Source: Mycolicibacterium sp. TY81
GTDB taxonomy: Bacteria > Actinomycetota > Actinomycetes > Mycobacteriales > Mycobacteriaceae
Length of the DNA stretch: 64,000 nucleotides
Reading direction: 5' to 3'
Assembly (NCBI RefSeq): GCF_018326285.1
Contig: NZ_AP023362.1
Span: 3,472,001-3,536,000 of the forward strand
Part shown: positions 8,484 through 19,101 of the stretch, in pieces
Layout of the letters: the number at the start of each line of letters is the position of its first letter
How positions within the stretch are numbered: position 1 is the stretch's first letter
The notes under the pieces: model-generated
Databases searched by the model: none
Seen by the model: only the letters and a program-made list of their open reading frames with translations
What the model was told of the DNA's origin: nothing
Translations under genes and position numbers: made by a program

Positions 8484-10181
8484 CCCGGATTTTTCGTGGA
8501 ATGTTGACTGTGGGGGTGTGTAGATAAGCGAAAGTGCCTGTCCTGCAAGGAATAATTGGACTTCTCTACGGTTCAAAAACCCTGACGGGAAGGCACTTCG
8601 CAGGTGAAGAATATCGCGGCGGCATCGCCGGTGAAAGTTTCCGCCGACGGCCATGGCGTTGTGTCGCATGCCGGGATGGGCATGCTGCGTGAGCTTGCCG
8701 ACCGGACCGGCTTATCGGCGCAGGTCACGGCCGCGTTGGCCGACACCTACCGCGGCCCGTGGGTGTATGCGCCTGGGGGAGGTGTTCGCTGATCTGGCGG
8801 CCGCGGTCGCCGACGGCGCGGACTGCATCGACGCGGTCGGTCAGCTGTGCGGTGACCGGGAGCACGTCCTGGGGGCCAAGGCCTCAACGACCACCATGTG
8901 GCGGCTGATCGATGAGCGGATCGATGCCGCGCATCTACCCGGGGTGCGCGCAGCCCGAGCCGCGGCGCGGGCAGCGGCCTGGGCTGTCGGAGCCGCCCCC
9001 ACCACCGGCGGCTGGCTGCATATCGACATCGATGCCACGCTGGTGATCGATCACTCCGACAACAAGGCCGGGGCTGCGCCGACCTGGAAGAAAACGTTCG
9101 GGCTGCACCCGCTGCTGGCGTTTCTGGACCGCCCCGACATCGCCGGCGGCGAAGCCCTGGCCGGGTTGCTGCGCAACGGTAACGCCGGCTCCAACACCGC
9201 CTCCGACCACATCATCGTCCTGCACCAGGCTTTGGCATCGCTGCCAGCGGCGTGGCGGCCCAACCCCGACGATCCCGACAACCCCGAGGCCCCGAAGGTG
9301 TTGGTGCGCTGCGATACCGCCGGATCCACCCACAAATTCGCCGCAGCGTGCCGGGCCGCCGGGGCCGGGTTCTCCTTCGGGTACCCCGTCGATACCCGCG
9401 TCCAGGACGCCGTGGACACCCTCAACCTCGGCGATTGCTGGTATCCAGCGATCGACACCGACGGCGGGATCCGCGACGGCGCGTGGGTCGCTGAAGCCAC
9501 CGACCTGGTCAACCTGGCCTCCTGGCCCGAAGGGACCCGGCTGATCCTGCGTAAAGAACGCCCCCACCCCGGCGCGCAGTTGCGGTTCACCGACGCCGAC
9601 GGCATGCGGGTCACCGCGTTCATCACCGACACACCACCGGGTGTCGTACCCGGTCAGGTCGCCGGTCTGGAACTACGGCACCGCCAGCACGCCCGCGTCG
9701 AGGACCGTATCCGCGAACTCAAAGCCACCGGGCTGCGTAACCTGCCCTGCCACTCCTTCTGGGCCAATGCTGCCTGGCTCGAAATCGTCCTGGCCGCCGC
9801 TGACCTGGTCACCTGGACCCGCCTCATCGGGTTCGCCAGCGATCGCGCTCTGGCCCGCGTCGAGATCACCACGTTCCGCTACCGGGTCCTGCACGTGGCC
9901 GCCCGTATCACCCGCGGCGCCCGCCAACTGCGGCTACGCATCGATGCCACCTGGCGCTGGGCGGCGGCGATCGCCGCCGCCTGGCACCGCGTCCGCACCG
10001 CCTTCGGATAACACCCCACCCCATCGGACCCATCAACGATGAAGGACCCACAGGCCCCAGGAAAGCCCGCCCCACCCGGCGACACGGGACAGCACCTCTA
10101 CGCCACCACACGAAAACCACTACCCAACAACACAACTCGGCATCACACCGAACCCACACCAATTACCACGCAAAATCCGGG
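8484..10181 (+). mobile_element. IS1380-family insertion sequence
   Basis: The ends are a near-perfect inverted repeat: CCCGGATTTTTCGTGG on the left and the complement of CCCGGATTTTGCGTGG on the right. The flanks carry the 4-bp target duplication TCAG (8480-8483 and 10182-10185), the size usual for IS1380. Length is 1,698 bp with one transposase gene. The clean duplication and close end match suggest recent insertion. It sits inside a histidine kinase gene, in the opposite orientation to it. Confidence 0.93.
8604..10011 (+). pseudogene. IS1380 transposase, frameshifted near the 5' end
   Basis: The protein is an IS1380-type DDE transposase: the first catalytic Asp is in the HIDIDATLV block, with SDNKAGAAPTWKKTFG following, and LLRNGNAGSN later. 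The start region (GTG 8604, MKNIAAASPVKVS...) and the body are in different frames. The break is at a run of five G at 8775-8779; with four G the text reads VYAPGEVFADL and the gene is a continuous 468 codons. The extra G is either a true inactivating mutation or a base-calling error in a multicopy element. The body alone is also open from 8653, but that start lacks the normal N-terminus. Confidence 0.85.
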
Positions 10182-10839
10182 TCAGCATGCCGCTCTGAAT
10201 CTTGGACAACTCGAACAGGCCGTCGACCATGCCGTTGACGGAGTCCACCTGATCGCGGATCTGCCGGATGTATTCGGCCGGGTCGTCGACCACGCCTTCC
10301 TCGAGCGCTTCGGCCATCGCACGCATGCCGGCCAGTGGTGTCCGCAGATCATGCGAAACCCAGGCGACCAGCTGCCGCCGGGACTGATCCAGCTGTTCGA
10401 CTTCCGCACGGGCAGCGGCCAATTGCGCCGACGACTGCGCCAGCTGGCTCGACAACTCGGCGAATTCCCTCGAGCTGTCGACGTCCGCCGTGACGACTTC
10501 GCCGCTGCCGATCTGCTGGGCCGCACGTTGCAGCCGGGCCAGCGACCGCCGCAGCCGTCGCAGCATGAAGCCGGCGGCGAGGCCGGCCATGAGCGCCGAG
10601 ATGGCGAGTACCGCGAGCAGGACCTGCAGATCGTGCGACGACAGGTACATCTCGATCGAGATGGCCACCGTGGAGGCGACGATCGCGACGATGGTCGCGC
10701 AGATCAGGACCGACACCTGCGTCCCGATGGACCCGCGCCGATTGAGTTGCATGACAAGGACGGCCGCGCCCGTGGCCACCGACGTACAGATCAGGGCCGT
10801 CACCGCGATGATGACGAGGTCCACCGCGCCGAGGATCAT
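10182..10839 (-). pseudogene. sensor histidine kinase, N-terminal (membrane and phosphoacceptor) fragment
   Basis: ATG 10839 overlaps the response-regulator stop (ATGA), as in a normal two-gene operon. The fragment holds three hydrophobic segments (about residues 2-28, 36-60 and 68-88), a HAMP-like stretch, a coiled coil and the HisKA phosphoacceptor SHDLRTPLAGMRAM, then ends at the IS after SKIQSGML. It lacks the ATPase domain and cannot autophosphorylate. The full kinase resembles small-sensor membrane kinases; M. tuberculosis has a naturally split pair (Rv0600c/Rv0601c) beside the TcrA regulator with the same domain division, though orthology is not shown here. Confidence 0.88.
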
Positions 10840-11558
10840 GACGACCGCCCCGACGGCGTGAATCGGTATCCCGTGCCCCACTCGGTGCGCAGATAGACGG
10901 GATCGCGCGGGTCGGCCTCGATCTTCTCGCGGAGCCTCCGGATGTGCACCGTCACCGTCGACGCGTCGCCGGTGCTCCAGCCCCACACTTCCCGCAGCAT
11001 CTCGTCGCGGGAGACGACGCGGTCGGGGTTCTTGAGCAGGAAGAGCAGGAGCTCGTACTCGCGTGCGGTCAGCTCGACATCGGCACTGCCGCAGGTGATC
11101 CGGCGCATCGTCGGGTCGATCCGGAACCGGCCGACCACAAACGGGGCGAGCGGCGACTGGTGGGAGACCCTGTGCCGCAACACTTTCGAAATGCGCAGTT
11201 GCAGTTCGCGCAGTGCGAACGGCTTCGCCAGGTAGTCGTCGGCGCCGAGTTCGAGGCCGTCGATCCGGTGCCCGCTCGCACCGAGCGCGGTCAGCATGAT
11301 CACCGGAACATCCGAGCGGGTGCGGATCTCGCGCAGCAGGTCGTCACCCGACAGCCCCGGCAGCATGCGGTCGAGCACCAGTACGTCGGGCGTCGAGCGT
11401 TGCACGGCGTCGCGCGCGGTTTCCCCGTCGGAGAACTCGTCGATTCGAAACCCTTTGGCGCGCAGGTACGCCGCCACCGCGGTCCGCACCCGCTGGTCGT
11501 CTTCGACCAGCACGACGTGCGCTCCGCCGCCGTCGTCGGAACTCACGGGCGCATCCAC
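10836..11558 (-). CDS. OmpR-family response regulator
   Basis: A 240-aa regulator with a receiver domain (acidic pair E19-D20/D21, phospho-acceptor D63 in VLVLDRMLPG, T90, K112 in YLAKPF) and a C-terminal winged helix (ELTAREYELLLFLLKN, VTVHIRRLREKI, GTGYRF). GTG 11558 is six bases after GAGAGG and is the best start. It is co-transcribed with, and 4 nt overlapping, the broken kinase, so its cognate phosphate source is probably lost. The likely target is the divergent lipoprotein-DoxX-exported operon across 153 nt, by position only. Confidence 0.9.
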   Translation of the reverse strand: MDAPVSSDDGGGAHVVLVEDDQRVRTAVAAYLRAKGFRIDEFSDGETARDAVQRSTPDVLVLDRMLPGLSGDDLLREIRTRSDVPVIMLTALGASGHRIDGLELGADDYLAKPFALRELQLRISKVLRHRVSHQSPLAPFVVGRFRIDPTMRRITCGSADVELTAREYELLLFLLKNPDRVVSRDEMLREVWGWSTGDASTVTVHIRRLREKIEADPRDPVYLRTEWGTGYRFTPSGRSS

Positions 11559-11711
11559 ATAGCACCTCTCATGGTGCTGAGCCTAGACAGCCGGCGGCGC
11601 GACGGGCCGGTTCTTACGGTTCTGAAATGTTTGTCGAACGCGCCCGGCGCGCTCCCTAACTTCATCGGCGACGGGGTGATCGGCACCCCACGACGCTCGA
11701 AGGAGTTCCAC

Positions 11712-12182
11712 ATGGTCATCAAGCCGATCGCAGCTACAGCAGCTGCGGTGTTCGCCCTGACCCTCACCGCGTGCGGTGCGAACGAGATGAAGTCAGCCGG
11801 TTCGTCCAGCCCCTCCAGTTCCGCCATGTCGTCCAGCATGACCTCCGCGATGACCTCCGCGATGACCTCATCGAGCGCCGCCGCTCGCACGGGCCACTTC
11901 ACCGGCCTCAACGGCAAGCACGTCGCCGGTACGGCGACCGTCAGCGGCATGAATCTCGAATTCACCGACTTCTCCTCCGACGAGGGCCCGGACCTGCACG
12001 TGTACCTGACGAAGGGCTCCACCGAGTCCGACGTCGCCGCGGGCAAGGAGATCGCCGCCATCAAGTTCGACCAGGCCACACAGTCGTTCCCGCTGACCGG
12101 CATCGACACCATGGGCTACACCACCGTCGTCATCCACTGCGACAAGGCGAAGGCAGTCTTCGGCGCTGCCTCGCTGATGTGA
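11712..12182 (+). CDS. DM13-domain lipoprotein
   Basis: A 156-aa protein with a lipoprotein signal peptide ending in the lipobox LTAC (cysteine near residue 20), a Ser/Met-rich linker, and a DM13 domain (HFTGLNGKHVAGTA..., then DFSSDEGPDLHVYL...). DM13 domains are predicted redox or cofactor-binding modules at the cell surface; in animals they are found with DOMON domains. ATG 11712 follows AGGAG with six-base spacing; the long frame upstream is antisense to the regulator and is not coding. The stop overlaps the next start (TGATG). Likely surface-anchored and expressed with the DoxX-like protein. Confidence 0.85.
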   Translation: MVIKPIAATAAAVFALTLTACGANEMKSAGSSSPSSSAMSSSMTSAMTSAMTSSSAAARTGHFTGLNGKHVAGTATVSGMNLEFTDFSSDEGPDLHVYLTKGSTESDVAAGKEIAAIKFDQATQSFPLTGIDTMGYTTVVIHCDKAKAVFGAASLM

Positions 12183-12679
12183 TGACCGGTCTGATGACCA
12201 CCCGCGCACTGACCACGCGCGACCGCGCCGACCTGGCCGCGTCGATACTCTTCGGCGCGGTCCGGGTCGGGCTGGGACTGCTGTGGCTTCATGAGGGCTA
12301 TGTGAAGTTCCGGGCTCACTTCGGGCGTGCGGACATCCTGCTCGTCGTCGACGGCGCGTCAGCGAATTCGCGTGTGCCGGAATACTTTCGCTTCGTCGCC
12401 GAGCACCTGTTGCGGCCGACGGCCGACCTCGCCGGCGTCATGACCCCGCTGACCGAAGTGACACTGGGTCTGGTTCTGATCCTCGGTGTGTTCAGCACGC
12501 TGTCCGCCGTCGCCTCGGCGGGCTTGCTGGCCGTCTACTGGAGCTCGGACCAACTCATCGCCCAATATCCGATCATGGCGCTGCTGAGCGTGGGCGTCCT
12601 TGTCGGACAGGGTTATTCGAACCGCTGGTCGATCATGACGCTGGTGCGCCGGCGACCGGCCCACCAGGAAGTGGGATGA
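12182..12679 (+). CDS. DoxX-like / TQO small-subunit type membrane protein
   Basis: A 165-aa membrane protein with about four transmembrane helices: SILFGAVRVGLGLLWLHEGYVKF starts the first in the usual DoxX way (helix, then HEGxxKF), and others are at 88-110, 112-128 and 130-148. DoxX/DoxD proteins take part in thiosulfate:quinone redox or interact with SodA/SseA in mycobacteria. The ATG overlaps the lipoprotein stop by one base, and the next gene starts one base after its own stop, so the three form one translational unit. Confidence 0.75.
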   Translation: MTGLMTTRALTTRDRADLAASILFGAVRVGLGLLWLHEGYVKFRAHFGRADILLVVDGASANSRVPEYFRFVAEHLLRPTADLAGVMTPLTEVTLGLVLILGVFSTLSAVASAGLLAVYWSSDQLIAQYPIMALLSVGVLVGQGYSNRWSIMTLVRRRPAHQEVG

Positions 12680-12680
12680 C

Positions 12681-12926
12681 ATGAAAGCAGTACTCGTCGG
12701 GTCGGGCATGGCGGCGCTGGCTGCCGTCGTGATGCTGCAAGCGCCGGCGGCATCGGCAGCGTCGGCCGAAGGGGCCGTCAACGACCTGCGGGCCGCGGGA
12801 TATCTGGTGCAACTCAATCAGACACCCACGGCACCGCTGACGGCCTGCACGGTCGGTGGCGTGCGCACGCTGGAGGGCGGCACCCCGTCGGCTCTCGTCG
12901 ACATCGTGTGCCCCGACGGCTGCTGA
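12681..12926 (+). CDS. small secreted protein with three cysteines
   Basis: An 81-aa protein with a clear Sec signal peptide (KAV, hydrophobic core to about residue 22, then AASA cleavage) and a 55-60-aa mature part with three cysteines (ACTVGG, IVCPDGC). Mycobacteria encode many such small exported proteins, with no known function. The start is one base after the DoxX-like stop, so it belongs to the same operon. Secretion next to a DM13 lipoprotein and a DoxX protein suggests a shared cell-envelope redox setting, which is inference. Confidence 0.75.
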   Translation: MKAVLVGSGMAALAAVVMLQAPAASAASAEGAVNDLRAAGYLVQLNQTPTAPLTACTVGGVRTLEGGTPSALVDIVCPDGC

Positions 12927-12946
12927 CGGCGGCGTGCCGACCGGGT

Positions 12947-14038
12947 TCAGAGCTTTCCGGTGCGCAGGTCCTGGCTGCTCTTCAGCACAGCCGAGTCCAG
13001 AGTCCAGTTCTCCGGCTGGACGCGTTCCCAGAGGCTGCCTTTCCCGGTCGCCCTGCCGAGTTCGTCTTCGCGTCTGAACCACTGCTCAGCGGTGCGAATC
13101 CGGTTCGGGTGGATGTCGTCCAGCAGCGCGTAATCCCGCGTGATGATGCCGTCTTTCCACAGATTCCAGAAGCCGGTGAAGTTGTCGCGAAATGTCATGG
13201 TGCTCGGGTCATTCGGGTCGGCGTTGTATCCGGCAGGGCTGTCGGCGACGCCCCCGAGCGGCCCGCGCCAGTACGCGTCCATGTCGGTGTCGACGTATCG
13301 GGCGGGGTGCCCGGTGACCGTCTCGAATGCCCGGGCAAGTTCGTGATACGGGATGTGGTCGATGGCCACCTCGAGGTCCATGCCGTTGGAGCGGTCGGTG
13401 TTGTCGAAGAGCCAGCGGACGTAGTAACCGCAATCCTCGAGTGAGACATGGGGCACCGCACCGTCGCCGAGTGGTACCCGCCAGGTGACGACGCCGTCTT
13501 CCACGCTGGGTGCCATGGGCGTCAGGGGTGAGATCGTCATCTCGATGTACGGCCCCGATGTGAAGATGGCGGCGCCCATCCGAGCCGAATTCACCTGATT
13601 TTGCAGCAGGATCCATTCGGCGATGCGGCCCTTGCCGTCGTAGTGGCCGGCGCGGTACCTGGAGTCGTAGCCGGCCTTCTTGAGTGCGTAGTCGAGGTTC
13701 CCGTAGACGAAGAATCGGATGCCTTCTTCGATGGCGATCTCGTAGGCGCGGATGGCCCAGTACATCTCGGTCTTCTCACCGGCGTTGAATCCGTCGATGT
13801 TGATGAACGCACCGTCGCATCCGCGGAAGCCTTCTCGCAGCATGTTTTCGTCGGTGAAGGTGCCTTCGAGCGCCGAGACGTTTCCCAGCTCGAGCAACGA
13901 TTTGGCCCGCGCACTCGTGGCGTCGCGAGTGAGGAAGCGGACGGAGTACTTTCCGTCCGCGACGAGGTCGCGGACGATCGGGATGCCCTGGGCCCCGGTC
14001 GCGCCGATCATGAAGATCTTCGAGGTGGGATGTGACAT
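12947..14038 (-). CDS. NmrA-like NAD(P)-binding protein
   Basis: A 363-aa protein of the atypical SDR class. The nucleotide-binding loop is GATGAQGIPIVRDL (about residues 11-24), followed by the R-D-x-T-S specificity region, and there is no YxxxK catalytic pair, as in NmrA redox sensors and isoflavone-reductase relatives. ATG 14038 is preceded by GAGGAG. A palindrome at 14055-14068 in its leader is shared with the MarR gene just upstream, so it is probably repressed by that protein. The substrate or ligand cannot be told from sequence. Confidence 0.8.
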   Translation of the reverse strand: MSHPTSKIFMIGATGAQGIPIVRDLVADGKYSVRFLTRDATSARAKSLLELGNVSALEGTFTDENMLREGFRGCDGAFINIDGFNAGEKTEMYWAIRAYEIAIEEGIRFFVYGNLDYALKKAGYDSRYRAGHYDGKGRIAEWILLQNQVNSARMGAAIFTSGPYIEMTISPLTPMAPSVEDGVVTWRVPLGDGAVPHVSLEDCGYYVRWLFDNTDRSNGMDLEVAIDHIPYHELARAFETVTGHPARYVDTDMDAYWRGPLGGVADSPAGYNADPNDPSTMTFRDNFTGFWNLWKDGIITRDYALLDDIHPNRIRTAEQWFRREDELGRATGKGSLWERVQPENWTLDSAVLKSSQDLRTGKL

Positions 14039-14054
14039 GACAGCTCCTCTATTT

Positions 14055-14068
14055 GATGTATATACAAC
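14055..14068. promoter_or_regulatory. probable MarR operator in front of the NmrA-like gene
   Basis: The minus strand reads GTTGTATATACATC, a near-palindrome around TATATA. Twelve of 14 positions match the site at 14556-14569 in front of the marR gene, giving a common GTTGyATATACAyC. It lies 17 nt before the NmrA start codon, where binding would block transcription or initiation. Confidence 0.6.
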
Positions 14069-14105
14069 GTTGGGATCGCGGGAATGAGCCGAACCCCACC
14101 GATTG

Positions 14106-14546
14106 CTAGTCGCCGGGCGGCAGACCGATACTGGTCGCCAGGGTCCGGACCGCCTTGACGCCGCCGGCACCCATCAGCTCGGCGGCCTCCTGTTGCGCCT
14201 GCCGCCATGCCGGCAGCACGGTCTCGATCTTCTTGCGGCCCGATCCGGTCAGCGCGACCTCACGCACCCCTTTGGCGTTCGCAGAGACCGCCTCCACCCA
14301 GCCGTGCTTCATCAACAGACTCAGGTTGCGGCTGACGGTCGACCGCTCCAGCTGCAGCACCTCACCGATCCGGGCCGGCGAGCAGGGCCCCACCTTCCCC
14401 AGCGCCGCCATGAGATTGATCTGGGCGATGCTGACGCCGTGCTCCTCGAGGGCATGGTCGTACAGACTCGTCACCGCCCGGCCGAGCAGCCGGACGCGAA
14501 CCGCCAGGCAATTACTGACGATCTCATCGACAGCGGCGTGGACCAT
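14106..14546 (-). CDS. MarR-family transcriptional regulator
   Basis: A 146-aa winged-helix repressor: the helix-turn-helix is in CSPARIGEVLQLERSTVSRNLSLLMKHGWVE, followed by the wing (ANAKGVREVALT), with dimerisation helices at both ends. ATG 14546 is chosen because the operator-like palindrome lies directly upstream; the longer frame would put it inside the gene. It is upstream of and in the same direction as the NmrA-like gene (67 nt gap), and the two leaders share an operator, so autoregulation and control of nmrA are likely. The ligand is unknown. Confidence 0.85.
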   Translation of the reverse strand: MVHAAVDEIVSNCLAVRVRLLGRAVTSLYDHALEEHGVSIAQINLMAALGKVGPCSPARIGEVLQLERSTVSRNLSLLMKHGWVEAVSANAKGVREVALTGSGRKKIETVLPAWRQAQQEAAELMGAGGVKAVRTLATSIGLPPGD

Positions 14547-14555
14547 GCCACCAGT

Positions 14556-14569
14556 GTTGCATATACACC
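14556..14569. promoter_or_regulatory. probable MarR autoregulatory operator
   Basis: GTTGCATATACACC lies 9 nt before the marR start codon and matches the second site at 14055-14068 at 12 of 14 bases. Two matching palindromes in front of two adjacent genes are good evidence for a single regulator acting at both. Confidence 0.6.
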
Positions 14570-14597
14570 ATCGGTCGGCAACGAGCCGCCGGCGCAA

Positions 14598-15626
14598 CTA
14601 TCCCCTGCGGCGTCGCACCAGGCGCGAAAGACCCAGCCCACCAAGCAGGCCCACAGCCGCGCCGACCGCCACGCTGTTCGCGTCGACGCCCTCGCGCTCG
14701 CGGTAGCGGGTGACGATCGCAGCTGGTCCGGGCGGCGCCACCGGGGCCAGCGCCATCGTGTCCGCGGCGGTGGCCGCCCACGCGGTCGAGAACAGGATCA
14801 GCCGCGCGGTGATGTACGCGAACACCATCAGGCCCAGCACGGGCCCGAACGTCGCGCCCGCCGGCCCGTGCATGACGGTCCGCAGATAGATCGACGCGAC
14901 CTGCTTGAACAACTCGAAGCCCACCGCGGCGATCAGGGCAGCCCGAGCCGAGCTGCGCAGGCTGACCTTCTCGCGGGGCAGCCGGGCGATGATCCAGGTG
15001 AACATCAGCCACGCCACGAGGAACGACACCGCCAACGACGCCACCCGCAGCAGCACGCCGAGGCCGGGCACGTGCCCGACGCCGAACCAGTGCAGGACCG
15101 TCGTCATCAATCCCGTGTCGCCCAGGGCGGTCAGGCCGATGGTGATGACGATGGCGATGAACGCCGAGATCAACGCCAGCAGGTCGGACAGCTTGGTGCC
15201 CAGCCAGCCATCGGGTTCGCTCTGCTGCTCCCACATCTCGGTGAGGGCCTTGCGCAGGTTCGCCATCCAGCCCAGGCCGGCCCACGCCGCGGTCGCCAGG
15301 CCGATGACGCCGACCGAGGTGCGCGATTTCACGGCCGAGTCCATCAGCCCGACCAGCTGGTTACCGAAGTCGCCCGCGACCGCGGAGCGGATGTGCACCT
15401 CGAGTTCGGCCAGCAGGTCGGGGCGGGATGCCAGCACGAAGCCACCCACCGCGAAACCGACCATGAGCAGTGGGAACAGCGCGAACACCGTGAAGTACGT
15501 GATGCCGGCGGCGTAGAAGTCGCCGTTGCAGGACTCGTAGCGGTCCTGGGCCCGCATGATCCGATCCAGCCACGGATGCCGCTGACGCAGTCGGTCGAGT
15601 AGGCCCGGCTGGTCCGAGTCGGTCAT
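14598..15626 (-). CDS. YihY/BrkB-family inner-membrane protein
   Basis: A 342-aa membrane protein with about six transmembrane helices and the YihY hallmarks near the start (AGITYFTVFALFPLLMVGFAV, after a soluble amphipathic lead) and in the last helices (FGPVLGLMVFAYITARLILFSTAW). The C-terminal tail is basic (RLVRRRRG). It is the counterpart of Rv3335c, which also lies beside trpS. Function is not established; the old RNase BN label for this family is wrong. ATG 15626 follows AAGGGGG; TTG 15635 is in frame but too close to that site. Confidence 0.85.
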   Translation of the reverse strand: MTDSDQPGLLDRLRQRHPWLDRIMRAQDRYESCNGDFYAAGITYFTVFALFPLLMVGFAVGGFVLASRPDLLAELEVHIRSAVAGDFGNQLVGLMDSAVKSRTSVGVIGLATAAWAGLGWMANLRKALTEMWEQQSEPDGWLGTKLSDLLALISAFIAIVITIGLTALGDTGLMTTVLHWFGVGHVPGLGVLLRVASLAVSFLVAWLMFTWIIARLPREKVSLRSSARAALIAAVGFELFKQVASIYLRTVMHGPAGATFGPVLGLMVFAYITARLILFSTAWAATAADTMALAPVAPPGPAAIVTRYREREGVDANSVAVGAAVGLLGGLGLSRLVRRRRG

Positions 15627-15701
15627 TTTCGGCAAACCCCCTTGTCTGCCGAAAAGCCTAGTAGGCGACGCCGGCGGTGTCCCGGCGCGGCGCCGGCAAT
15701 C

Positions 15702-17893
<2,192 letters not shown>

Positions 17894-17913
17894 CACTGAT
17901 CGCCACGGCGTGG

Positions 17914-18336
17914 TCAGTCCGGCGTCGGCGTCAGGCGTTGCAGCACTTTGAGGAAGACGCGCCGTTCCTCAGCACTCAGCTCACCGAGCCAGCGCTCCTC
18001 ACCGTGCTGAATGTCGGCCTGCACCGCGTCTTTGAGGCGGCGCCCGGCGGTCGTGATCGACAGGAGCCGGACCCGGCGGTCGTCGGGGTCGGGTGTGCGC
18101 TCGATGTAGCCGCGGTCCTGCAGATCGTCGAGCGTGCGGATGATGCGGGTCTTGTCGGCGCCGATCGCCTGCGCCAGCACGGCCTGCGACCGCATCGGCG
18201 TCTCATCGAGCGCCACCAACACGACGTATCCCCACATGCTCACGCCGTGCTTGTCGAGGATGGGCTGTTCGGCAGCCATCAACTCGCGCAGCAGCGGCGC
18301 GAGCATCGCAGCAAGGTCAGGGCGCTTGGCCGGCAT
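17914..18336 (-). CDS. MarR-family transcriptional regulator
   Basis: A 140-aa winged-helix protein: VLAQAIGADKTRIIRTLDDLQDRGYIERTPDPDDRRVRLLSIT is the recognition helix and wing, with the D-x-R-x-R-x-x wing motif. ATG 18336 gives a normal MarR length; the frame continues upstream, antisense to the next gene, without homology. It is divergent from the maleylpyruvate-isomerase-like gene over 51 nt, with a CATATCGTATG palindrome between them, so local control is likely. No ligand can be inferred. Confidence 0.87.
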   Translation of the reverse strand: MPAKRPDLAAMLAPLLRELMAAEQPILDKHGVSMWGYVVLVALDETPMRSQAVLAQAIGADKTRIIRTLDDLQDRGYIERTPDPDDRRVRLLSITTAGRRLKDAVQADIQHGEERWLGELSAEERRVFLKVLQRLTPTPD

Positions 18337-18356
18337 CCGATCATCGTAGGCATTGC

Positions 18357-18367
18357 CATATCGTATG
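18357..18367. promoter_or_regulatory. possible MarR operator between divergent genes
   Basis: CATATCGTATG is an inverted repeat with 4-bp arms around TCG, in the 51-nt space between the marR gene and the divergent TIGR03086-type gene, with an ATGCAT palindrome touching it. It is short, so chance is possible. Confidence 0.4.
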
Positions 18368-18387
18368 CATGTGCTTACTATCAGCTC

Positions 18388-19020
18388 ATGCCTACAGTTT
18401 CCACTGATCTCCTCAGTACCCATCGCCGCGCCATCCTTGCCTCCGTCGACGTCGTCAACACCGTCAGGCTTGCCGACCTTCGGCGCCCGACACCCTGTGC
18501 CGCTTGGGATTTGGCCGACCTTCTTGCTCACATGACGGTCCAGCACCGCGGGTTCGCCGCCGCCGCGCGTCGGGGTGGCCAGGACCTCGCGCTATGGAAT
18601 CCGGCTTCTTGTCGCGACACGCACGACCCGGTAGGCGACTACGCCGCAGCCGCCCATGATGTGGTGGATGCGTTCGCCGCCGCGGACCCCGACAGTCAGT
18701 TCGCCCTGCCGGAACTCGGCACGTCGGTACCGGCGGAGATGGGGATCGGCTTCCACCTGATCGATTACGTCGTGCATGGCTGGGACGTCGCCGCCAGTCT
18801 GGGCGTCCCCTTCGCGCTGCCCGACGACGTCATTGCCACTGCGCTCCCTCTGGCTCTGGCCGTGCCCGACGGGGACTTCCGCAGCATGCCCGATGCGCCG
18901 TTCGGCCCGGCCCAAGCAGGTGACAGCGCAACGGATTTCGACCGGCTGCTGCGTCATCTCGGCCGTGACCCGCAGTGGGGCGATGCGTTCGGCCACGAGT
19001 CGCTCCATCCCATCCAGTAA
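18388..19020 (+). CDS. TIGR03086-type mycothiol/DinB-fold metal-dependent protein
   Basis: A 210-aa protein of the maleylpyruvate isomerase N-terminal/DinB fold. The metal-binding histidines are placed as expected: DLLAHMTVQHRGF near residue 52 and GFHLIDYVVHGWDVA near 127-140, where the H-x3-D-x3-H pattern resembles mycothiol-dependent enzymes. PTPCAAWDLADLLAHM is the family opening. Many such proteins in mycobacteria probably use mycothiol, but their substrates are mostly unknown. ATG 18388 is selected; the upstream frame is antisense to marR. Confidence 0.8.
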   Translation: MPTVSTDLLSTHRRAILASVDVVNTVRLADLRRPTPCAAWDLADLLAHMTVQHRGFAAAARRGGQDLALWNPASCRDTHDPVGDYAAAAHDVVDAFAAADPDSQFALPELGTSVPAEMGIGFHLIDYVVHGWDVAASLGVPFALPDDVIATALPLALAVPDGDFRSMPDAPFGPAQAGDSATDFDRLLRHLGRDPQWGDAFGHESLHPIQ

Positions 19021-19024
19021 CAGA

Positions 19025-19044
19025 TTGGGGACTTCCGGCCCTGT
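19025..19044 (+). promoter_or_regulatory. DosR (dormancy regulator) box
   Basis: TTGGGGACTTCCGGCCCTGT matches the known DosR site core GGGAC-TT-(N)-(G)GCCC closely. It lies about 58-77 nt before the fdxA start codon. A weaker copy, TAACTTTCGGCCACT, follows at 19051-19065; tandem DosR sites are common upstream of strongly induced dormancy genes. It predicts induction under hypoxia or nitric oxide. Confidence 0.8.
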
Positions 19045-19101
19045 TATCAGTAACTTTCGGCCACTGAGGTCAAGCGCTCCGTCATCGATACCGTCCGTTG
19101 T

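Noticed and set aside
14598..15626. Ribonuclease BN label for the YihY-type protein
   Set aside because: The old name came from a mistaken assignment; the protein is an integral membrane protein without nuclease motifs.
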